64,000 nt of DNA from Lentzea pudingi (GTDB taxonomy: Bacteria > Actinomycetota > Actinomycetes > Mycobacteriales > Pseudonocardiaceae), in assembly GCF_014646255.1 (NCBI RefSeq), contig NZ_BMNC01000001.1:875722-939721 (forward strand), in the 5' to 3' direction. Every line of letters starts with the position of its first letter. Position 1 is the first letter of the stretch. The notes under the pieces were generated by a model. It did no database searches, was not told where the DNA came from, and worked only from the letters and a program-made list of their open reading frames with translations. Below, one piece after another: positions 23,357-31,997 of the stretch. The translations under genes were made by a program, and so were the position numbers.

Positions 23357-24795
23357 CGTTGCTGCTGTTCGGCGATCAGCTCGGGCCGCAGTTCCACAGC
23401 GGCCACGACGAGATCGTCATGATCGAGTCGGCGGCTGCCTTGCGCCGCAAGCCGTACCACCGGCAGAAGCTGCACCTCGTGCTGTCGGGCATGCGTCATC
23501 TCGCCGCCGAGTTCCCCGGCCGCATCACGCTCGTGCGCGCCAACGGCTACCGCGAGGCGATCCGTGAGCTGGACCGTCCGCTGGTCGCGTACCAGCCCGG
23601 ATCCGCCGCCGCGCACCGGATGCTGCTCGACCTCGGCGTCGAGGTGCTGCCGACTCCCGCGTTCGCCCTGTCCCGCGAGGAGTTCTCCGCGTGGGCGGGC
23701 ACGCGCGAGCGGTTCCTGATGGAGGACTTCTACCGCTACCAGCGCACTCGCTTCGACGTGCTGATGGAGGGCGAGAAGCCGGTCGGCGGCCGGTGGAACT
23801 TCGACACCGACAACCGCGAACCACCGCCGAAACGCGGGCTGCTCGGCGTTCCGGCCCCCTGGTGGCCGGAGGAGGACGAGATCGACGCGCAGGTGCGTGC
23901 CGACCTCGACGCGATGGACCTGCCCGCGGTCGGCAGGGACGGCCCGCGCCGCTTCGCCATCACGCGCGAGGAAGCGCTGAAGGCACTGGGGGTCTTCCTG
24001 CGCGACCGCCTCCCGCACTTCGGTCCGCACGAGGACGCCGTGCTGACCAAGGACTGGACGATGGCGCACTCGCTGCTGTCGGTGCCGCTCAACCACGGGC
24101 TCCTGCACCCGCTGGAGGTCGTCTACGCGGCGGAGGACGCCTACCGCGACGGCGCCGCGCCCCTGGCGAGCGTGGAGGGTTTCGTCCGGCAGGTGCTGGG
24201 CTGGCGCGAGTACGTGTGGCACCTGTACTGGCACCTGGGCCCGGAGTACCAGCGGCGCAACGGTTTCCGCGCCACCGCCGCGCTGCCGTCGTGGTGGGCG
24301 GAACTCCGGCCCGCCACGGTGCGCGCGGCCTGCCTCCGCACCGCGCTGGAAGGCGTCCGAGACCACGGCTGGGTGCACCACATCCAACGGCTGATGGTCC
24401 TCGGGAACCATGCCCTGCAACGGGGTTACGACCCGGCCGCGCTCAACGACTGGTTCGTCACGTCCTTCGTGGACGGCTTCCCGTGGGTGATGCCGGTGAA
24501 CGTCATCGGGATGAGCCAGCACGCCGACGGTGGCGTGATCGCGACCAAGCCGTACCTCAGCGGCGGCGCCTACCTCAACCGGATGACGGACCACTGCGCG
24601 ACGTGCTGGTTCGACCCGAAACGGCGCACGGGGGAGCGGGCGTGCCCGTTCACCGCCGGGTACTGGGCGTGGCTCGACCGGCACGAGGCCCAGGTCAGCG
24701 GCAACCACCGCATGAGGCGGGCCGTGCAGGGCCTGCGCCGCATCTCCGAACTCGACGAGGTCCGCGCGCGGGAACGCGACCGGGAAATCTTCTAG
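23353..24795 (+). CDS. FeS-type bacterial cryptochrome/(6-4) photolyase
   Basis: A 480-residue protein of the FeS-BCP/PhrB-like photolyase group. The N-terminus MTLLLFGDQLGPQF is the alpha/beta antenna domain. The C-terminal FAD domain has REYVWHLYWHLGPEY, WVHHIQRLMVLGNHAL and FPWVMPVNVIGMSQHADGG. Cysteines for a [4Fe-4S] cluster are visible: one in RAACLRTAL (about residue 325), CATC in TDHCATCWFD (about 415) and one in GERACPFTAGYW. It would repair UV lesions with blue light, or act as a light sensor. It is in an operon with the FAD oxidoreductase, and its stop codon overlaps the stop of the convergent MerR gene. Confidence 0.93.
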   Translation: MTLLLFGDQLGPQFHSGHDEIVMIESAAALRRKPYHRQKLHLVLSGMRHLAAEFPGRITLVRANGYREAIRELDRPLVAYQPGSAAAHRMLLDLGVEVLPTPAFALSREEFSAWAGTRERFLMEDFYRYQRTRFDVLMEGEKPVGGRWNFDTDNREPPPKRGLLGVPAPWWPEEDEIDAQVRADLDAMDLPAVGRDGPRRFAITREEALKALGVFLRDRLPHFGPHEDAVLTKDWTMAHSLLSVPLNHGLLHPLEVVYAAEDAYRDGAAPLASVEGFVRQVLGWREYVWHLYWHLGPEYQRRNGFRATAALPSWWAELRPATVRAACLRTALEGVRDHGWVHHIQRLMVLGNHALQRGYDPAALNDWFVTSFVDGFPWVMPVNVIGMSQHADGGVIATKPYLSGGAYLNRMTDHCATCWFDPKRRTGERACPFTAGYWAWLDRHEAQVSGNHRMRRAVQGLRRISELDEVRARERDREIF

Positions 24796-25655
24796 CGGAC
24801 GTAGGACAGCACGAGCCCGATCGCCTCCGTCAGGGACTTCGGCCGGTGCACGGACGACGGCAACCGCACGCCCTCCCACCCGGAACCGGCGACCGTGAGC
24901 ACCACTCCCGGCCGGGTGCCGAGCTCCTCCAGCGGTACGCGCAACGCCAGGTCCTGCCGGTGCGCCCAGATCAGCACGACCCTGGGCCGCAGGCGGTCCA
25001 CCGCGTCGCACAACGCCTCGGCGGGCACCCTCGCGCCGAGGTTGCCCCACCTGCAGTCCTCCTCGGACAGCGCGGCACCGAGGGCTTCCAGCGGCAGCCA
25101 GTGCTGCTCGTCCGGTGCGCACGAGAGCAACGCGGAGAGCACCCCCGGGCCGCTCGCACGCGGGATCGAGCGCAGCGCGTGCAGGACGCTGCCGCTGGCG
25201 AGGTGCTCGATCTCGACGCCCTCACCGCTCGTGGCGACCAGCTCGCCCAGCTCCACCAGGGCGGGCACGAACACCGACTCCCACGAGGAGACGACCCCGT
25301 GCGCGGCCAGCAGCTCCGCGGCGAGCTCGGCCATCGCCGGCTCGTCGAGGCGTTTCGCCGCGGCCAGGAAGCCCCGTTGCGCGACCACGGCCTCCCCGGC
25401 GGCGATCGGGACGCGCGGGCCGTGGGGCCGGGCGGCCGGTGGCTGACGCGCCAGCACCGCCGCGGCGGACGCGGCCACGCCCTGCGCGGTCAGCCCGACC
25501 ATGCGGCGCAGCACCTCGACGTCCGCGTCCTCGTAGCGGCGGTGGCCGCCGTCGGTGCGAACGGAGGGACCCAGGCCGTAGCGCTGGTCCCAGGTGCGGA
25601 GCGTGGTGGGGGCGATGCCGAGCATGCCTGCCACCGCACGGGGCGTGTACGTCAC
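24792..25655 (-). CDS. MerR-family regulator with B12-binding domain (LitR/CarH-like)
   Basis: A 287-residue regulator. Residues 1-70 form a MerR DNA-binding domain (MTYTPRAVAGMLGIAPTTLR, GGHRRYEDADVEVLRRMV). The C-terminal half has the helix bundle VSSWESVFVPALVELGELVA, then EIEHLASGSVLHAL and a Rossmann B12-binding part (SCAPDEQHWLPLEALGAAL, with His for cobalt). CarH photosensors carry W-x9-EH; here Glu-His is kept but the Trp is Val (V-x9-EH). Adenosylcobalamin light sensing is therefore likely but may be altered. The GTG start overlaps the WhiB stop. Convergent with the photolyase gene, it likely controls this module. Confidence 0.88.
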   Translation of the reverse strand: MTYTPRAVAGMLGIAPTTLRTWDQRYGLGPSVRTDGGHRRYEDADVEVLRRMVGLTAQGVAASAAAVLARQPPAARPHGPRVPIAAGEAVVAQRGFLAAAKRLDEPAMAELAAELLAAHGVVSSWESVFVPALVELGELVATSGEGVEIEHLASGSVLHALRSIPRASGPGVLSALLSCAPDEQHWLPLEALGAALSEEDCRWGNLGARVPAEALCDAVDRLRPRVVLIWAHRQDLALRVPLEELGTRPGVVLTVAGSGWEGVRLPSSVHRPKSLTEAIGLVLSYVR

Positions 25656-25939
25656 GTCCTACGTGCGCGTTTCGCGAGAATCGCCCTCAACTCACTTTCA
25701 CCGAGCCCGCCCCAGATGCCGAAGGTCTCGTGGACCTCCAACGCGTGTTGACGGCATTTTTCCATGACCGGGCAGCGTTGGCAGATGGCCTTGGCCTCAG
25801 CCTCGCGCCGGTCGCGTGCGGCGCCTCGTTCGTTCGGGGTGTGGAAGAAGCTGGCGCTGTCCATGCCACGGCACAGACCAGCGAGTTGCCAATCCCACGA
25901 CTCCACGACCGGCTGAGGCAGACGGGACAGTTCAGGCAT
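25652..25939 (-). CDS. WhiB-family iron-sulfur transcription factor
   Basis: A 95-residue WhiB-like protein. Four cluster cysteines are visible: LAGLCRGMDS and AICQRCPVMEKCRQHA (C-x2-C-x5-C), followed by the GIWGG turn (FGIWGGLGESEL) and a basic C-terminus (LAKRARRT). Such proteins bind a [4Fe-4S] cluster and partner the principal sigma factor. The ATG at 25939 has AGAGG 11 bases upstream; a GTG nine bases further out is less likely. It precedes the MerR-B12 gene with a GTGA overlap, so redox and light inputs may share one transcript. Which Wbl subclass it is cannot be settled by eye. Confidence 0.93.
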   Translation of the reverse strand: MPELSRLPQPVVESWDWQLAGLCRGMDSASFFHTPNERGAARDRREAEAKAICQRCPVMEKCRQHALEVHETFGIWGGLGESELRAILAKRARRT

Positions 25940-26114
25940 GACGAGCACGTCCTCTGAAGGTCGACCTCTCTTGGGATGGCCATCCTAAAATCGACTCAGA
26001 AACGACGCAAGTCGGGGCGTCGAAACACCGCAGGTGCGACGCACGCCGAAGCAGCGCCGCCGATCACGTGGGCGGCGCTGCCAGGACGATCCCGGGGCGA
26101 ATGAGGCACGCTGA
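25940..26114. other. Upstream region of the WhiB/MerR operon
   Basis: About 175 bases between the WhiB start and the gene fragment at 26115. It contains GGATGGCCATCC (25974-25985), a perfect 12-base palindrome centred on GGCC, about 35 bases upstream of the WhiB start. This is a candidate operator. No other gene is seen here. Confidence 0.4.
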
Positions 26115-26321
26115 GCGTGCCGCTGGACTGGGACGGGCCGCAGGCCCTGGTGGGCGGTCGACATCAAGAGGCAGGCACCGCGCACCACGGCACTGCTGAC
26201 CTACGAGGGCCGAGGCCACATTGCCTACCCGCGCAGTGCCTGCACTCGGACGAACGTCGACGACTACCTGCTGGAGCTGAGGACCCCGGCCGTCAGCTGC
26301 CCTGCCGTGCTCCCTCGATGA
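26115..26321 (+). pseudogene. C-terminal fragment of a TAP-type alpha/beta hydrolase
   Basis: The plus-strand frame ending at the TGA at 26319-26321 reads WAVDIKRQAPRTTALLTYEG, then RGHIAYPRSACTRTNVDDYL and LELRTPAVSCPAV. This is the C-terminal domain of secreted tripeptidyl-aminopeptidase-like alpha/beta hydrolases, with the catalytic His (GRGH), the SxC motif and the final SCPAV. Only about 57 residues remain in frame, and an in-frame stop at 26112 cuts it off upstream. No signal peptide, nucleophile Ser or catalytic Asp is present. The end overlaps the beta-glucosidase 3' end by 29 bases. It is a gene remnant, probably left by a deletion. Confidence 0.7.
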
Positions 26322-27645
26322 ACGAGCGGTACCAGTGGTAGCTGGCGCGCGGGGTGCGGACCAGCGTCTCGTAGTCGACGTGCACCAGGCCGAACCGGTG
26401 CTTGTAGCCGTGCGCCCACTCGAAGTTGTCGAGCAACGACCAGCAGAAGTAGCCACGCAGGTCCACGCCCGCCGCCTGTGCCGCCGCGATGTGGTCGCGC
26501 AGGTAGGCGATGCGCTCGGTGTCCTCGAAGCCGTCCACGTCGGGGTAGACGCAGCCGTTCTCGGTGACGTAGACCGGCGGCAGGTCCGGGTGCCGCGCCT
26601 TGAGGTCGGCCAGCGCGGTCGTCATGCCGGCCGGTTCGACCGGCCAGCCCATGCCGGTGCGCGGCACGTCCGGGAGCTGGGTCGTGTCGACGCCGATGTC
26701 GTGCGCCGTGCGCTTCGCGGGATCGGGCTCGCGGTGCGGGGCGTCGGCGACGTGCAGCCGGTAGTAGTAGTTCAGGCCGACGTAGTCGAGCGGTTCGCCG
26801 ATGATCGCGAGATCGACGTCCTGCTGGAACGAGAAGTCCGTGATGTCACCGAACATCGACGTCAGCTCGTCCGGATAGGCCCCGCCGAACAACGGATCGC
26901 TGAACTGCCTGCGCAGCAGGACGTCCTGGCGGGTCGCGGCGGCGACGTCGGCGGGGGAGTCGCTCACCGGCACGGTGGGGGACTGGTTGAGCACGATCCC
27001 GAACTCCTGCTCGGGCAACCCGTTGGCACGCATCGACTGCACGGCGAGGCCGTGCCCGAGCAACAGGTGGTGCACCGCCGCCAGCGCGCCGTGGCCTTCC
27101 CGCGCGCCGGGTGCGTGCCGGCCTTCGCCGTAACCCACGATCGACGAGCAGTACGGCTCGTTCAGCGTCGTCCACTTCCGGACGACGTCCCCGAGTGACT
27201 CGTGCACCAGTGCCGCGTAGTCGGCGAACCGGTGGGACGTGTCGCGGTTGCGCCAGCCTCCCTGGTCCTCCAGCGCCTGCGGCAGATCCCAGTGGTACAG
27301 CGTGAGGAAGGGCTCGATCCCCTTGCTCAGCATCGCCTCGACGAGCCGCCGGTAGAAGTCGAGGCCGCGCTGCTCGACCTTTCCCCGTCCCTCCGGCAGG
27401 ATCCGGGACCACGAGACGGAGAACCGGTACGAGTCGACGCCCAGGTCGGCGAGCAGCCGCACGTCCTCCGCCCAGCGGTGGTAGTGGTCCGCCGCCACGT
27501 CACCGGTGTCACCGGAGGCGACGGCGCCGGGCGCGGCGGCGAAGGTGTCCCAGATGGACGGACCGCGGCCGTCGAGCCGCGCCGCCCCCTCGATCTGGTA
27601 GGCCGAGGTCGCCACACCCCAGCGAAAGCCGTCCGGAAAGCTCAC
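26293..27645 (-). CDS. Family GH1 beta-glucosidase
   Basis: A 450-residue cytoplasmic GH1 enzyme without a signal peptide, expected to hydrolyse beta-glucosides such as cellobiose brought in by the ABC transporter upstream. Start MSFPDGFRWGVATSAYQIEG is typical. The acid/base Glu lies in KWTTLNEPYCS and the nucleophile Glu in VYVTENGCVYPD. YFCWSLLDNFEWAHGYKHRFG matches the conserved C-terminal loop. It is the last gene of the four-gene minus-strand operon, 22 bases after the permease gene. Length is normal. It is probably controlled by the divergent LacI protein. Confidence 0.96.
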   Translation of the reverse strand: MSFPDGFRWGVATSAYQIEGAARLDGRGPSIWDTFAAAPGAVASGDTGDVAADHYHRWAEDVRLLADLGVDSYRFSVSWSRILPEGRGKVEQRGLDFYRRLVEAMLSKGIEPFLTLYHWDLPQALEDQGGWRNRDTSHRFADYAALVHESLGDVVRKWTTLNEPYCSSIVGYGEGRHAPGAREGHGALAAVHHLLLGHGLAVQSMRANGLPEQEFGIVLNQSPTVPVSDSPADVAAATRQDVLLRRQFSDPLFGGAYPDELTSMFGDITDFSFQQDVDLAIIGEPLDYVGLNYYYRLHVADAPHREPDPAKRTAHDIGVDTTQLPDVPRTGMGWPVEPAGMTTALADLKARHPDLPPVYVTENGCVYPDVDGFEDTERIAYLRDHIAAAQAAGVDLRGYFCWSLLDNFEWAHGYKHRFGLVHVDYETLVRTPRASYHWYRSFIEGARQGS

Positions 27646-27667
27646 AGCAGTCTCCCAAGGAAAAGGG

Positions 27668-28555
27668 TCAGCCCTTGACGGCGCCCGACATGATGCCGCC
27701 GACGATCTGGCGGCCGAACAACAGGAACACGGCCAGCACGGGGACCGTGCCGATGGTCGCCGCGGTGAGCACCAACGTGTAGTCCGTGGTGTATCCGCTG
27801 GCCAAAGTGGACAGAGCGGTCTGCACGGTCGGGTTCTCCGGCGTGAGCACCACCAGCGGCCAGAAGAAGTCGTTCCACGCCTGCATGAACGTGAACAGCC
27901 CCAGCACGGCCGCCGCCGGACGCGCCGCGGGCAGCGCGATGTGCCAGAACAGCCGCAGCGAGTGGCACCCGTCCATCCGGCCCGCCTCGAGCAGCTCGTC
28001 CGGGATCGCCCGCTCGAAGTACTGGCGCATGAAGAACACGCCGAACGCCGTCACGAGCCCCGGCACGATCACCGCGTGGATCTCGCCGGCCCAGCCGAAC
28101 TCGGCCATCATCATGTAGAGCGGGATGATGCCGAGCTCGGTCGGGATCGCCTGCGTGCCGATGATGAGCAGCAGCAACAGGTTGCGGCCGCGGAACTTCA
28201 GCTTGGCGAAGGCGAACCCGGCCAGCGTCGAGAACAGCACGACCGACAGCGTCACCGTGCCCGACACGACCATCGAGTTCATCAACGCCAGCCAGAAGTC
28301 GGTGGTGTCGAAGACGCGCGCGATGTTCGCGAACAGGTTGCCGCCCGGCACCAGGACGGGCGGCACGGTGTCGATCGCGTCCGGTGTCTGCGAGGACACC
28401 ACGAACGACCAGTACACGGGGAAGGCGGACCCGGCGAGCACGGCGACCAGGGCGGCGTACGTCCACGGCCCAGCGACACGACGGGCCAGCCTGCGTGCTC
28501 TGGCCGTCGGGCCGGTGGGCCGCACCGGCGCGGGGCGTTCCAGCACAGCGGTCAT
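27668..28555 (-). CDS. Carbohydrate ABC transporter permease (MalG type)
   Basis: A 295-residue inner-membrane permease with six transmembrane helices (TYAALVAVLAGSAFPVYWSF, SGTVTLSVVLFSTLAGFAFA, LLLLLIIGTQAIPTELGIIP and others). The EAA loop for the ATPase is IPDELLEAGRMDGCHSLRLF. It pairs with the MalF-type subunit upstream (gap 4 bases). No ATPase gene is in the operon, so a shared MsiK-type ATPase elsewhere is expected, as is common in actinomycetes. Confidence 0.96.
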   Translation of the reverse strand: MTAVLERPAPVRPTGPTARARRLARRVAGPWTYAALVAVLAGSAFPVYWSFVVSSQTPDAIDTVPPVLVPGGNLFANIARVFDTTDFWLALMNSMVVSGTVTLSVVLFSTLAGFAFAKLKFRGRNLLLLLIIGTQAIPTELGIIPLYMMMAEFGWAGEIHAVIVPGLVTAFGVFFMRQYFERAIPDELLEAGRMDGCHSLRLFWHIALPAARPAAAVLGLFTFMQAWNDFFWPLVVLTPENPTVQTALSTLASGYTTDYTLVLTAATIGTVPVLAVFLLFGRQIVGGIMSGAVKG

Positions 28556-28559
28556 GGGG

Positions 28560-29480
28560 TCACTCCGTCCGGATCCGTTTGGTCACGAAGTAGCCGAGAC
28601 CGGCGACGATGACCGTCGCGATCGCCAGCACGACCGCGATCGCCGAGCTGTAGCCGAACTCGTACTTCGTGAAGCCCTGCTCGTACAGGTACAGCGCGGC
28701 GGTCTGGAACTGCCGGTCGGAGCCACCCGTCGCGGCCGCCGCGCCGGGGTTGAACAGCAGCGGTTCGGCGAGCAGCCGCATGTTGCCGGTGGTCGCGATG
28801 ATCGTGGAGAAGATGATCTGCGGCCGCAGCAGGGGAACGGTGATCCGCCAGAACTGCTGGCGGCCGTTCGCACCGTCCAGGGTGGCCGCTTCGTACAGGC
28901 TGCTCGGGATCGCCTGCATGGACGCCAGGAAGATCAGCGCGTGGTAGCCGGACCAGCGCCACACCACCATCACGGCGATCGCGATGTGGGAGGACGCCGT
29001 GCCCGCCTGCCAGTCGATCTGCCCGGCCCCGAACAGGCCGAGCGACCAGTTGATCAGGCCGAAGTCCCGGCCGAACAGCTGCGCGAAGATGATCGTCACC
29101 GCCGCCACCGAGGTGATGTTCGGCAGGATCACGCCCATCCGGAACAGCGTGCGGGTGCGGACCTTGCGGTTGAGCAGTTGCGCGATCCACAGCGCCAGCA
29201 GGATCTGCGGGACGGTCGTCAGCAGCCACAGGCTGAGCGTGTTGCCCATGGCGTTCCAGAAGTACGGGTCCGCGAGCAGCTGCGCGTAGTTGGCGAACCA
29301 GACGAACCGCGCGGCGTCGGCGTCGATCAGGTTGCGTTGCTGCAGCGAGACCCAGACCGTGTAGAGGAGGGGGAACAGCCCGAAGACACCGAAGATCAGG
29401 AAGTACGGTGCCACGTACCCGTACGGCGCGAACCTCGTGTCCCAGCGGTGCCTTCGGGTCGTCTTGTCGATCACTGCCAT
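28560..29480 (-). CDS. Carbohydrate ABC transporter permease (MalF type)
   Basis: A 306-residue permease with six helices (VAPYFLIFGVFGLFPLLYTV, LWLLTTVPQILLALWIAQLL, ITSVAAVTIIFAQLFG and others). The EAA loop is IPSSLYEAATLDGANGRQQF. It forms a heterodimer with the MalG-type subunit and follows the binding-protein gene by 11 bases. Together they import a beta-glucoside oligosaccharide, inferred from the linked GH1 enzyme. Confidence 0.95.
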   Translation of the reverse strand: MAVIDKTTRRHRWDTRFAPYGYVAPYFLIFGVFGLFPLLYTVWVSLQQRNLIDADAARFVWFANYAQLLADPYFWNAMGNTLSLWLLTTVPQILLALWIAQLLNRKVRTRTLFRMGVILPNITSVAAVTIIFAQLFGRDFGLINWSLGLFGAGQIDWQAGTASSHIAIAVMVVWRWSGYHALIFLASMQAIPSSLYEAATLDGANGRQQFWRITVPLLRPQIIFSTIIATTGNMRLLAEPLLFNPGAAAATGGSDRQFQTAALYLYEQGFTKYEFGYSSAIAVVLAIATVIVAGLGYFVTKRIRTE

Positions 29481-29491
29481 TGGTCAGCTCG

Positions 29492-30748
29492 TCACTTCTG
29501 GACGTCGGCGACGAACTGGTTCCACGATTCCTCGCCGTTCTGCTTGCCCTGCTCGACGCGCTGCATCGCGCTGCCGATCGCGGTCTGGATGTCACCGGCC
29601 TTGGGGCCCTGGTACTGCGGGTTCAGCTTCTTCGCCGCGTCGGTGAACAGCTTGCCGATCGGCGCGTCGTTGAAGTACGGGTTCTTGTAGTCCACGATCG
29701 CCGGGTCCTCGTACAGCTTCGGCGTCGAGGGCAGCAGCCCGGCGCTCTTGAACACCTTGGCCTGCTGCTCGGGCGCGGTCAGCCAGGCCGCCAGCTCCAC
29801 GGCCTTGTCGATGTTCTTGCCGGACTTGGGCACCGTGAGGTACGAGCCGCCCCAGTTGCCGCCACCGCCGGGCACGGACGTGACGTCCCACTTGCCGGCG
29901 GCCTCCGGACCGGCCTGGTCCTTGATCTTGGCCATCTGCCAGGCGGGGCACGTCACGGTAGCGAACTGGCCCTGCTTGAAGCCGGTGTTCCAGACGGGCG
30001 TGGAGTACAGCAGCTTCGAGGACAGGCCGGAGTTCACGCCGTCGACCACGAGGTCCCAGCCGTCCTTGATGTCCTTGTTCTCGCCGACGATGATCTTGTC
30101 GGACTTGTCGTAGTAGCCGACCGGGGTCTGGCCGACGATCGCGTTGAGCACGGACGGGCCGCCGTCGAACCACTTCACGCCCTCGGGCGCCTTCTCCTGG
30201 AACTTCTTGCCCGCGGCCATGAAGTCCTTCCAGGTCGGCCACAGCGCGGCGACCTGGTCGCGGTCGGCCGGCAGACCGGCGTTCTGCAGCAGGTCGCGGC
30301 GGTAGCAGATGGCGAGGCCGCCGACGTCGGTGCCGTACCCGATCTGCTTGCCGTCCTTGCTGAGCGAGCCCTCCCACTTCCAGGGCAGCCAACGGTCCTT
30401 GAGCTGCTCGCCGCCCTTGGTGTTGAAGTCGACGAACTTGTCCGGCGTGGCCTTGAACTGGTTGATGTACCCGGTGTCGACCGCCTCGATGTCCGCGTTG
30501 CCGCTGCTCGTGGCGAGGTGCGCGGCGAGGTTCTTGTGGTGGTCGGAGTACGAGGCGGTGCGGTCCGAGATCTCCACGTCGGGATGCGCGGCCATGTACT
30601 CCTTGAACAGCTCGGCGTAGCCGAAGTTGCCGAACAACCCGATGGTCAGCTTCGTCTTGCCGCCGGACGCGGTGCCGCTGCCGCAGCCGCTGAGCACCAC
30701 GGCCGCAGCCAGCGCGGCGCAGCCGAGTGCGAGTGCTTTGGGGCGCAT
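29492..30748 (-). CDS. Extracellular sugar-binding lipoprotein of ABC transporter
   Basis: A 418-residue family 1 solute-binding protein. The signal MRPKALALGCAALAAAVVLS ends in the lipobox LSGC (Cys22), so it is lipid-anchored outside the cell. Typical motifs are LTIGLFGNFGYAELFKEYMA, the hinge region DVGGLAICYRRDLL, and FMAAGKKFQEKAPEGVKWFD. It captures the sugar for the two permeases downstream. First gene of the operon, starting 205 bases from the divergent LacI gene, with two palindromic operators between them. Confidence 0.95.
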   Translation of the reverse strand: MRPKALALGCAALAAAVVLSGCGSGTASGGKTKLTIGLFGNFGYAELFKEYMAAHPDVEISDRTASYSDHHKNLAAHLATSSGNADIEAVDTGYINQFKATPDKFVDFNTKGGEQLKDRWLPWKWEGSLSKDGKQIGYGTDVGGLAICYRRDLLQNAGLPADRDQVAALWPTWKDFMAAGKKFQEKAPEGVKWFDGGPSVLNAIVGQTPVGYYDKSDKIIVGENKDIKDGWDLVVDGVNSGLSSKLLYSTPVWNTGFKQGQFATVTCPAWQMAKIKDQAGPEAAGKWDVTSVPGGGGNWGGSYLTVPKSGKNIDKAVELAAWLTAPEQQAKVFKSAGLLPSTPKLYEDPAIVDYKNPYFNDAPIGKLFTDAAKKLNPQYQGPKAGDIQTAIGSAMQRVEQGKQNGEESWNQFVADVQK

Positions 30749-30856
30749 TTTCCGGGCCTCCGTTGGTTTTTGGGCGCGCTGAAACAGAGATGTGGTTCTT
30801 CGAGAAGATTTGTGTGGCGCCTATGACAACTGGGTTGCGGGGCGTCCGTCAAGTAA

Positions 30857-30880
30857 CGAAACGATAAACAGATCGTTTCG
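30857..30880. promoter_or_regulatory. Inverted repeat CGAAACGAT-n6-ATCGTTTCG
   Basis: Nine-base perfect arms with a six-base spacer, about 110 bases upstream of the sugar-binding protein gene on the minus strand and 74 bases before the LacI gene. It fits a LacI-family operator in the divergent promoter. Confidence 0.6.
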
Positions 30881-30922
30881 CGCAGCCGTTTGACTAGCAG
30901 AAGTGCTGCTCGTAGGGTCTAT

Positions 30923-30934
30923 GTAACCGCTTAC
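30923..30934. promoter_or_regulatory. LacI-type operator half palindrome GTAACCGCTTAC
   Basis: GTAA and TTAC inverted around CCGC, 20 bases before the LacI start codon. This resembles the CG-centred operators of LacI/GalR regulators and would allow autoregulation. Confidence 0.5.
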
Positions 30935-30953
30935 GGTGGGATCGGGAGGTCAG

Positions 30954-31997
30954 ATGGCGACCGGGCGAGAGATCGCCCAGCTCTGCGGCGTGTCCGTCGC
31001 GACGGTGTCGCGCGTCTTCAACCAGCCGGAAACGGTCAACGAGGAAACGCGTTCCCGCGTCCTGCGCGTCGCGAAAGAGCTGGACTACCGCCCCAACGAG
31101 TCCGCGCGGGCGTTGTCGACGAAGCAGTCGACGATGATCGGGCTGGTCTGGGACACCGACCACCGCAGGCCCGGCTGGCGCCACCCGTACCTGCAGGACC
31201 TGTTGATAGGCCTGAAGTCCGCGTTGAGCGCGCACGGCTACCACCTGCTGATGCTCGCGACGAGCGGCGACGCCCGCGAGGTCGGCGCATCGCTCGCGGA
31301 CCCGGTCGGCTACGTGAACATGACCCGCCGCCACCACCTCGGCGGCCTCGTCCTGATCGACAGCGGCTCGGATGCCGAGGCGTTCGAGGCCTTCGCGCAG
31401 TCCGGGGTCCCGTGCGTGGCGCTCGACGTCGCGGTCGACGGACCCCGCGCCACCTACGTCACGTCGGACAACTTCGGCGGCGCGCGGGACGCCGTCCGGC
31501 ACCTGGTGGGCCTGGGGCACACGCGGATCGCCACGATCACCGGCCCGCCGGGCAACCAGCCGTCCGACGCCCGTGTCTCCGGATATCGGGCGGCGTTGCG
31601 CGAGGCCGGTCTCGAGTCGCGCGACGAGTACGTGGTCTCCGGTGACTTCTACCGGGCCAGTGGAACCGCTGCCACGCAACGGTTGCTGGCGCTGGAGTCG
31701 CCTCCGACCGCGGTGTTCGCGGCCAGTGACGAGATGGCGGTCGGGGCGTTGCTGGCCGCCCGTGCTGCCGGGTTGCGGGTGCCGCGGGACCTGGCGCTGG
31801 TCGGGTTCGACGACATAGAGATCGCTTCGGTGGTGGAGCCGGCGCTGACGACGGTGGCGCAGGACAAGCCCGGGTTCGGGGTGGCGGCCGCGAAGGCGAT
31901 CATGGCGATGATCACCGGTGGTGAGTGCGAGGGGCCCTTGGTGTTGCCGGCGCGGTTGGTGGTCAGGGAGTCCTGCGGAGCCGTTGGGGACGGGTGA
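30954..31997 (+). CDS. LacI-family transcriptional repressor
   Basis: A 347-residue regulator. The N-terminal helix-turn-helix and hinge are GREIAQLCGVSVATVSRVFN, NEETRSRVLRVAKELDYRPN and SARALSTKQ. The rest is a periplasmic-binding-protein-like sensor (IGLVWDTDHRRPGWR, LGHTRIATITGPPGNQPSDA, AVFAASDEMAVGALLAARAAG, LALVGFDDIEIASVVEPALT). It likely represses the divergent transporter/beta-glucosidase operon until a beta-glucoside is bound. The ATG at 30954 has GGGAGGT just upstream; a GTG at 30936 is a weaker alternative. Confidence 0.95.
   Translation: MATGREIAQLCGVSVATVSRVFNQPETVNEETRSRVLRVAKELDYRPNESARALSTKQSTMIGLVWDTDHRRPGWRHPYLQDLLIGLKSALSAHGYHLLMLATSGDAREVGASLADPVGYVNMTRRHHLGGLVLIDSGSDAEAFEAFAQSGVPCVALDVAVDGPRATYVTSDNFGGARDAVRHLVGLGHTRIATITGPPGNQPSDARVSGYRAALREAGLESRDEYVVSGDFYRASGTAATQRLLALESPPTAVFAASDEMAVGALLAARAAGLRVPRDLALVGFDDIEIASVVEPALTTVAQDKPGFGVAAAKAIMAMITGGECEGPLVLPARLVVRESCGAVGDG

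Noticed and set aside
23266..25122. 618-codon open frame on the minus strand across the photolyase gene
   Set aside because: It is a mirror of the photolyase coding sequence with no family motif. The plus-strand product has all photolyase motifs.
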